The translations under genes and the position numbers were made by a program. DNA of 64,000 nt from Syntrophomonas sp. UBA5314 (GTDB lineage Bacteria > Bacillota > Syntrophomonadia > Syntrophomonadales > Syntrophomonadaceae): positions 17,800 through 81,799 of the forward strand of contig DHRK01000064.1 of the NCBI GenBank assembly GCA_002410325.1. Reading direction: 5' to 3'. This document shows, one piece after another, positions 61,563 to 64,000 of this stretch. Below the pieces are notes generated by a model. It was not told the origin of the DNA. It saw nothing but the letters and a program-made list of their open reading frames with translations, and made no database searches. Numbering within the stretch: position 1 is the stretch's first letter; each line of letters starts with the position of its first letter.

Positions 61563-61760
61563 CTACAGCTCCTTGTCGGAACGATTTTCGTCACTGCTGC
61601 GCATCCATCGGTCAATCTCTTCCTGTCTGTATCGCCAAAACTTCCCCACTTTAACGGCGGGAAAGTTTCTTGTTTCTATCCAAAACATCAATGTCTGACG
61701 GCTGATGCTTAAATAAGCACATACCTCTTTTGTGGTTAGCCACCTATCCTTATTTTGCAT
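61563..61760 (-). CDS. Excisionase-family helix-turn-helix protein
   Basis: A 65-residue MerR-like HTH_17 protein: WLTTKEVCAYLSISRQTLMFWIETRNFP, then AVKVGKFWRYRQEEIDRWM. Such proteins act as excisionases or small regulators. The ATG at 61760 follows AAAGGAG. It is the first gene of a tight operon with the LytTR regulator and kinase, which is unusual for an excisionase; here it may be a transcription factor of the operon. No integrase lies in the window. Confidence 0.85.
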   Translation of the reverse strand: MQNKDRWLTTKEVCAYLSISRQTLMFWIETRNFPAVKVGKFWRYRQEEIDRWMRSSDENRSDKEL

Positions 61761-61762
61761 GA

Positions 61763-62083
61763 TACATCTCCTTTATGGCAGCAGATAGTATTTATTGTAG
61801 CAAAAGAGAGTATGAATTATAATTATTTTGTCTGTTTAAGTAAAATTGTGTAAACCTATTATTTCATTTTGAGTACATCTAAAAATCTCCAGTAAAACAA
61901 ACTCTGGCTCTGGCAAGCAATGCTCCGGTATATACCGGAGCCGCTTGTTGGTGGCGAAGCCCCCCATCCCCCGAGGCCGGTTTGCGCGCTGATAGGCTTA
62001 AGATGTTTCGATGATTGTGAGCAGTTATTGGTGGGCGGCTTTATCTATATTATCCATATATTTAAGGATACTCCTTCAGTGTT
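61763..62083. other. Intergenic region with a 20-bp perfect palindrome
   Basis: About 320 bases between the HTH operon and the CI-like repressor gene. The only structure I see is GCTCCGGTATATACCGGAGC (61922-61941), a perfect palindrome that could be an operator or a small hairpin. The flank toward the HTH gene is AT-rich and probably holds its promoter. No gene is visible. Confidence 0.5.
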
Positions 62084-62839
62084 TTATTTCTCTTTGAGCT
62101 TCTTCGCAATCTCAATTTGGGCCGCTAGGATTTCTTTCACCTGGTTGGTCTTCATCCCCGCAGAGCTTGCCAGAGTTATCACTTCGGTCCAGTCTTTGTT
62201 GCCACTTGCCGCCAGGAAATCGCGGTAAAAGTGATAACCTGGCGATTCTTTCCGCACAAGTCCTCCCATGAGCCCAACAATCCGGACTCCGTCCTCCATC
62301 TTAATGTCCGGGATTTGGGGATTGGCTGCGCGCAAGACCTGCTCTTTGCCATTATCGAAATAGTATTTTAGCGTTACTTTCGAGAGGCCGGTGGCCAAGC
62401 TGGTCAAAGTTACGACTATTTGTCCATTCTGCGCCGTTTCTGCCTCCCGGCAAATTGCATAATCCCCATCCAGGATCCCAGCCTCTATCATGCTGTCGCC
62501 GGTCACCTGAATGACAAAGTCACCTTGGATATAGTCGATAACATCCAAATATCCCGCAAAGTTTTCCTGAACTAGAAGGGGGACGTTAGTACGAATGGTA
62601 CCGAGGATGGGGAGGCGGGGCACTTTGGCAATTATGTCGGGGTTGTCACTAACAAAGAAATCTAACGGAACGGAAAAATAGTTCGCGATTATCTTTATGG
62701 AGTCCAAATTCATATTGACCTTGTCTGACTCATATTTTGAAATTGCGGCTTTCTTCACATTTAGGATTTTTCCTAAATCTTCTTGGGTTAAGTTCTCGCG
62801 TTTACGTAGCCATCTGAGCCGTTCACCAAAAGTTGTCAT
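62084..62839 (-). CDS. Phage-type CI/LexA-like repressor (XRE HTH plus S24 peptidase)
   Basis: A 251-residue repressor: N-terminal XRE helix-turn-helix (LRWLRKRENLTQEDLGKILNVKKAAISKYESDK, given here in parts as about residues 8-40), linker, then a LexA/CI peptidase domain with GDSMIEAGILDGDYAIC (catalytic Ser) and the downstream Lys in GLSKVTLKYYF. Such proteins repress a prophage or mobile element and cleave themselves during SOS. The ATG at 62839 follows AGAGAGG. A C-terminal tail of about 45 residues is extra. Divergent from a broken Cro-like gene across an operator-rich gap. Confidence 0.9.
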   Translation of the reverse strand: MTTFGERLRWLRKRENLTQEDLGKILNVKKAAISKYESDKVNMNLDSIKIIANYFSVPLDFFVSDNPDIIAKVPRLPILGTIRTNVPLLVQENFAGYLDVIDYIQGDFVIQVTGDSMIEAGILDGDYAICREAETAQNGQIVVTLTSLATGLSKVTLKYYFDNGKEQVLRAANPQIPDIKMEDGVRIVGLMGGLVRKESPGYHFYRDFLAASGNKDWTEVITLASSAGMKTNQVKEILAAQIEIAKKLKEK

Positions 62840-62888
62840 ATACACACCTCTCTAGTAAATTATACCTTTCCAAAATGGAGACATTAGA

Positions 62889-62961
62889 GTAGTTTCCTAT
62901 TTGGATAGTTTTCATACTAAAAACCTCGGCGGTTTTTATATTGGAAACTAAAATATAGTTA
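62889..62961. promoter_or_regulatory. Operator region between the CI-like and Cro-like genes
   Basis: Several dyads occur in about 75 bases: TAGTTTTCATACTA (62906-62919), AACTA-AAATA-TAGTT (62946-62960), and the outer pair TAGTTTCC (62889) with GGAAACTA (62943). A small hairpin AAAAACC-TCGGC-GGTTTTT lies between. TAGTTT is the shared half-site, as expected for a phage-type repressor. Confidence 0.6.
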
Positions 62962-62997
62962 ACCAACATCATCTAAGTGAGAAAGGGGTAATTGCAG

Positions 62998-63238
62998 TTG
63001 CCGTATGGAAGTCTGAGAGAATTAAGGAATGCCAAGGGTATTCCGGCGAAAGAAATTGCCTATGCTCTAGGTCTAAAAACTGAGGCAGCCTACTATAAGA
63101 AAGAAACTGGAGTGACTAAATTCTCCTTACTCCTTATATGAAGCAAAGATAATATCTGAAATATTAGACATGCCAATTGAGCGGATTTTTTTTACCTCGG
63201 AAGCATCCCCGAACCATGCAAAACCTGATCGGTTGTAA
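62998..63238 (+). pseudogene. Cro-like XRE protein disrupted by a 7-bp tandem duplication
   Basis: TTG at 62998 follows GAAAGGGG and reads MPYGSLRELRNAKGI, then PAKEIAYALGLKTEAAYYKK, a short XRE helix-turn-helix. The frame closes at TGA 63140 because CTCCTTA occurs twice in tandem (63123-63129 and 63130-63136). With one copy the frame would continue FSLYEAKIISEILDMPIERI and FFTSEASPNHAKPDRL to TAA 63238, giving a 77-residue protein. A slippage mutation is therefore visible directly. Confidence 0.8.
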
Positions 63239-63523
63239 TATCCATCAATAGGGGCGTTACTACTGGCTACCTCCCACAAAGCGCTCACCAGGAATAAACG
63301 AGTGCTTGGCCGGTGCAGTGAAAATAGACCGTAAGCTTTTTTCAGATGGCCGGACCGGCTTTCCTATACCATCAACAAGGGGAGTTTATAGAGCATCGGG
63401 CTGGTGGAAGAATGGGTTCTTTTAATTGTCTTACCCTACAGTCAAGCAACTGGATGGATTATGTTCTGCATACCATGAATAAATACGGGTTATGTCCGGT
63501 GTAGCCATGCAAGGAGGGGACCA
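63239..63523. other. Intergenic stretch without an intact gene
   Basis: About 285 bases with only short frames. A fragment ending in MNKYGLCPV before TAG (about 63475-63503) may be leftover coding sequence. Nothing else is recognisable. Confidence 0.4.
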
Positions 63524-63793
63524 ATGAATAACGTTTCGATGTACGTTATCAAGTTAATAAGCCTTATAAAAGACCGCCGAAAGATAAATACCCAAAATGC
63601 ACCAATGGACAAGATGGTCCAATATATAGGCATCGCTGGAGTTCGAGAGCCTGAAAAGATAGCAGAGGGACCTTGTCCGCATTGTAAGAACAACATAGAA
63701 TTATGGTTAACGAGCCAGGGAATAGAATTATCAATAAACAGGCAAGGATTCTATGAAATTGATACTACCGCAGACATCCATCATAACCGGTAA
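63524..63793 (+). CDS. Small protein of unknown function with a CxxC motif
   Basis: An 89-residue protein beginning MNNVSMYVIKLISLIKDRRK at ATG 63524 after AAGGAGGGG. It has a single CPHC pair in EGPCPHCKNNIELWL, which could be half of a zinc ribbon, and a C-terminal beta-rich part. I do not recognise a family. It lies in phage-like accessory DNA downstream of the broken Cro gene and may be part of the same element. Confidence 0.6.
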   Translation: MNNVSMYVIKLISLIKDRRKINTQNAPMDKMVQYIGIAGVREPEKIAEGPCPHCKNNIELWLTSQGIELSINRQGFYEIDTTADIHHNR

Positions 63794-63930
63794 GACTGGC
63801 TCATTTTAAGCCGGATTATTCATAGATCAGTTTTAGTTGAGATACTGCAGACCCTATATGAAAATTTTCCATCGCTGATTATTGAAGATATTTGATAATC
63901 TTAAATTTGTTGGCAGGGGCAACAGAAAAA

Positions 63931-63982
63931 CCTCCTTTGTTCAGTGGTGGTTTCCGCCAACCGCACCACTGAACAAAGGAGG
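63931..63982. repeat. 19-bp perfect inverted repeat near the window end
   Basis: CCTCCTTTGTTCAGTGGTG (63931-63949) and CACCACTGAACAAAGGAGG (63964-63982) are perfect reverse complements around a 14-base loop that itself has GTT/AAC. The right arm ends in AAAGGAGG, followed by CATCTAATG: a ribosome binding site locked in a stem ahead of a start codon that opens only ATG AAT TTC TAA. It may be a terminator of the accessory region or an insertion-sequence end. Confidence 0.55.
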
Positions 63983-64000
63983 CATCTAATGAATTTCTAA

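Noticed and set aside
54683..64000. A complete Tn7-like or CRISPR-associated transposon
   Set aside because: No tnsA, tnsC, separate tnsD, Cas genes or CRISPR repeats are visible in the window.
1..64000. tRNA, rRNA or CRISPR arrays
   Set aside because: I saw no cloverleaf-type sequence, rRNA signature or regularly spaced repeat array; the only regular repeats are the three units at 30041-30095.

Overview
The window looks like a chromosomal piece of a spore-forming, anaerobic member of the Clostridia (Firmicutes), roughly 50% G+C. Evidence is strong GGAGG-type ribosome binding sites, a T-box leader, a glmS ribozyme, sporulation genes (prkA/yhbH/spoVR, a gerA-type germinant-receptor operon, spoIID) and an acyl-CoA/electron-transfer-flavoprotein cluster. 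A syntrophic or peptococcal relative (Syntrophomonas/Desulfotomaculum neighbourhood) is my guess; the sequence does not prove it. || Layout. 0-10.2 kb: an ilvD-ilvB-ilvN-ilvC-leuC-leuD-leuB-cimA operon behind a consensus sigma-A promoter and a T-box whose specifier reads as ATC (Ile). There is no leuA; a citramalate synthase sits in its place, so leuCDB can serve the pyruvate route to isoleucine as well as leucine synthesis. 10.4-15 kb: a small unknown gene, a sugar-nucleotide pyrophosphorylase-like protein, a membrane-anchored unknown protein and a MoxR/CoxE (AAA+/VWA) pair. 15.2-21.4 kb: acyl-CoA dehydrogenase, etfBA, an enoyl-CoA isomerase/hydratase, a MarR regulator, fixC and fixX. 21.6-33 kb: prkA, yhbH and spoVR, normally neighbours, are split by rmuC, a palindromic repeat, a lipoprotein, a frameshifted IS110-family transposase, a secreted NlpC/P60-like enzyme and a non-coding stretch with a candidate small RNA. 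33-45.5 kb: deoxynucleoside kinase, DUF815 ATPase, the ger operon, CPBP protease, FmdB zinc ribbon, HAD, ComFB, RNase H, YkgJ-like protein, spoIID, a 162-bp MITE-like element and trmL. 45.5-54.7 kb: a GGDEF response regulator, ferredoxin, thiN and a cdaA-cdaR-FAD dehydrogenase-glmM-[glmS ribozyme]-glmS block linking c-di-AMP to amino-sugar and wall synthesis. || 54.7-64 kb is accessory DNA inserted after glmS, at the classical attTn7 site. Its first gene is the most striking object here: one uninterrupted 630-codon, AT-rich ORF whose N-terminal half is TnsB (transposase, cut off inside the DDE domain) and whose C-terminal half is TnsD/TniQ (the protein that recognises the end of glmS). It appears to be a Tn7-like element collapsed by an in-frame internal deletion. 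Beyond it lie a frameshifted LysM protein, a large metallophosphoesterase lipoprotein, an HTH/LytTR-regulator/histidine-kinase operon, a phage-type CI repressor and a divergent Cro-like gene broken by a 7-bp tandem duplication. || Quality note: three coding regions (cimA, the IS110 transposase, the LysM protein) are each out of frame by one base exactly at a homopolymer run. Check for sequencing error before treating them as pseudogenes or recoding sites.
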